Below are positions 6,226-6,916 of a stretch of 6,916 bases of DNA, one piece after another. The first letter of the stretch is position 1, and every line of letters starts with the position of its first letter. The notes beneath the pieces were generated by a model. That model was given only the letters and a program-made list of their open reading frames with translations, did not search any database and was not told where the DNA came from. The stretch is from an uncultured Flammeovirgaceae bacterium (GTDB taxonomy: Bacteria > Bacteroidota > Bacteroidia > Cytophagales > Cyclobacteriaceae): NCBI GenBank assembly GCA_946480685.1, contig CAMLLI010000225.1, positions 1 through 6,916 on the forward strand. The letters run 5' to 3'. Made by a program: the position numbers and the translations under genes.

Positions 6226-6230
6226 ACTCT

Positions 6231-6761
6231 ATGGAAGAAACAGCAAACCTTGTCACAGCACGTCAGTCCGGTATTCGTTATGGCCTTATAGGCGGTGTTG
6301 TATCCATTGCAATTTTTATTGTTATGACTGTTGCTCAGGCAGATATCACTGCTTGGTACTGGAAATGGATAGGCTATCTCATCACCGGTGTCCTCATATT
6401 CCTGGCTCATAAATACTACAAGGAAAACGGAACAGGTTTCATGTCATACGGACAAGGAATCGGTATCGGCTTGTGGTACGGTATAATATCCTCTGCCATT
6501 TCAAGTGTCTTTACCTATATCTATGTTAAGTTCATTGACGCAGGTTTTATAGAGGCAATAAGACAAAAGTCGATTGAAGATATGGAAGCCAAAGGCATGC
6601 AGAGCGAGCAAATTGACCAGGCAATGAAATTTGTTGACATGTTCACAACGGCTGAGGCGATGTTTTTAATGGGTATTATATTCGGAATAATCGGGGCAGT
6701 TATTATTGCTCTAATAGTTTCTATCTTTACGCAGAAGAAACATCCAGAACCGACATTTTAG
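6231..6761 (+). CDS. DUF4199 family inner-membrane protein (second of two)
   Basis: A 176-residue paralogue of the preceding gene with the same plan: helices at about 16-34, 44-60, 71-97 and 142-167, a GIRYGLIGGVV opening (14-24) matching SIRYGLVAGVL, a HKYYKENGTGFMSYGQGIGIGL segment (60-81) matching the same part of the first copy, and a charged loop (about 108-135, QKSIEDMEAKGMQSEQIDQAMKF) before the last helix. It ends in the polar tail TQKKHPEPTF. Overall identity to its neighbour is modest, so the duplication is old or the two were recruited separately; they may form a heteromer. The gene is 5 bases after the first copy and 2 bases before the glycosyltransferase start, so all three are probably co-translated. 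Function is unknown. Confidence 0.87.
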   Translation: MEETANLVTARQSGIRYGLIGGVVSIAIFIVMTVAQADITAWYWKWIGYLITGVLIFLAHKYYKENGTGFMSYGQGIGIGLWYGIISSAISSVFTYIYVKFIDAGFIEAIRQKSIEDMEAKGMQSEQIDQAMKFVDMFTTAEAMFLMGIIFGIIGAVIIALIVSIFTQKKHPEPTF

Positions 6762-6763
6762 AC

Positions 6764-6916
6764 ATGATACATCCGGAGATTTCCGTAATCATTCCGGCAA
6801 AAGACGAAGAGGAGTCAATCCCCGAATTATGCCAGTGGATAAGCCGTGTGATGCAAGCGCACGGCTTTTCGTATGAAGTAATTTTTATTGATGATGGCAG
6901 TTCCGACAGCACGTGG
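6764..6916 (+). CDS. Glycosyltransferase family 2, N-terminal 51 residues (partial)
   Basis: Starts at an ATG 2 bases after the second DUF4199 stop and runs open to the window edge. The 51 residues show the GT-A fold start: the first strand and nucleotide-binding loop ISVIIPAKDEEESIPEL (6-22), a helix, and the second strand with YEVIFIDDGSSDST (37-50), where DDGSSD is the hallmark of family 2. The pattern fits the dolichyl-phosphate-mannose synthase / DPM1-like or undecaprenyl-phosphate glycosyltransferase group, which moves a sugar from a nucleotide to a polyprenyl phosphate at the inner membrane face. The subgroup and any C-terminal membrane helices cannot be judged from this fragment. Confidence 0.92.
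   Translation, partial: MIHPEISVIIPAKDEEESIPELCQWISRVMQAHGFSYEVIFIDDGSSDSTW

Overview
The window looks like chromosomal DNA of a member of the Bacteroidota, most likely the Cytophagales or a related class. The grounds are the gene families: a BatA-type membrane protein, two DUF4199 proteins, an ECF sigma factor overlapping a one-pass membrane protein, and an almost complete lack of Shine-Dalgarno sequences before the starts. The exact taxon is inference.

Left part, minus strand (1-1552): an ECF sigma-70 factor (971-1552) overlaps by 11 bases a single-pass membrane protein with the layout of an anti-sigma factor (331-981). After a gap of about 100 bases comes the start of an exported protein of unknown function, cut by the window edge (1-228). 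This reads as a small envelope-signalling unit. A 150-base intergenic region (1553-1702) separates it from the genes on the other strand. That region holds a perfect 10-base direct repeat and a cluster of CCGT/ACGG half-sites.

Right part, plus strand (1703-6916): seven closely spaced genes, probably one transcription unit. They are a BatA/VWA-like membrane protein (1703-3700), a UPF0175 antitoxin (3733-3954) overlapping a DUF3368 PIN-like toxin (3947-4405), a dihydroorotase-family protein (4411-5670), two tandem DUF4199 membrane proteins (5698-6225 and 6231-6761) and the start of a family 2 glycosyltransferase (6764 to the edge). Gaps are 2-32 bases, with one 8-base overlap. The BatA-like, dihydroorotase-like, DUF4199 and glycosyltransferase genes look like a housekeeping or envelope cluster, and the toxin-antitoxin pair looks like a later arrival between two of them.

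The most notable observation is that the dihydroorotase-family protein keeps the fold landmarks but has lost most of the metal-binding and catalytic residues. It is probably a non-catalytic homologue comparable to PyrC' proteins that support aspartate transcarbamoylase. I saw no RNA genes, CRISPR arrays, insertion sequences or phage genes, and no clearly new multi-gene system.
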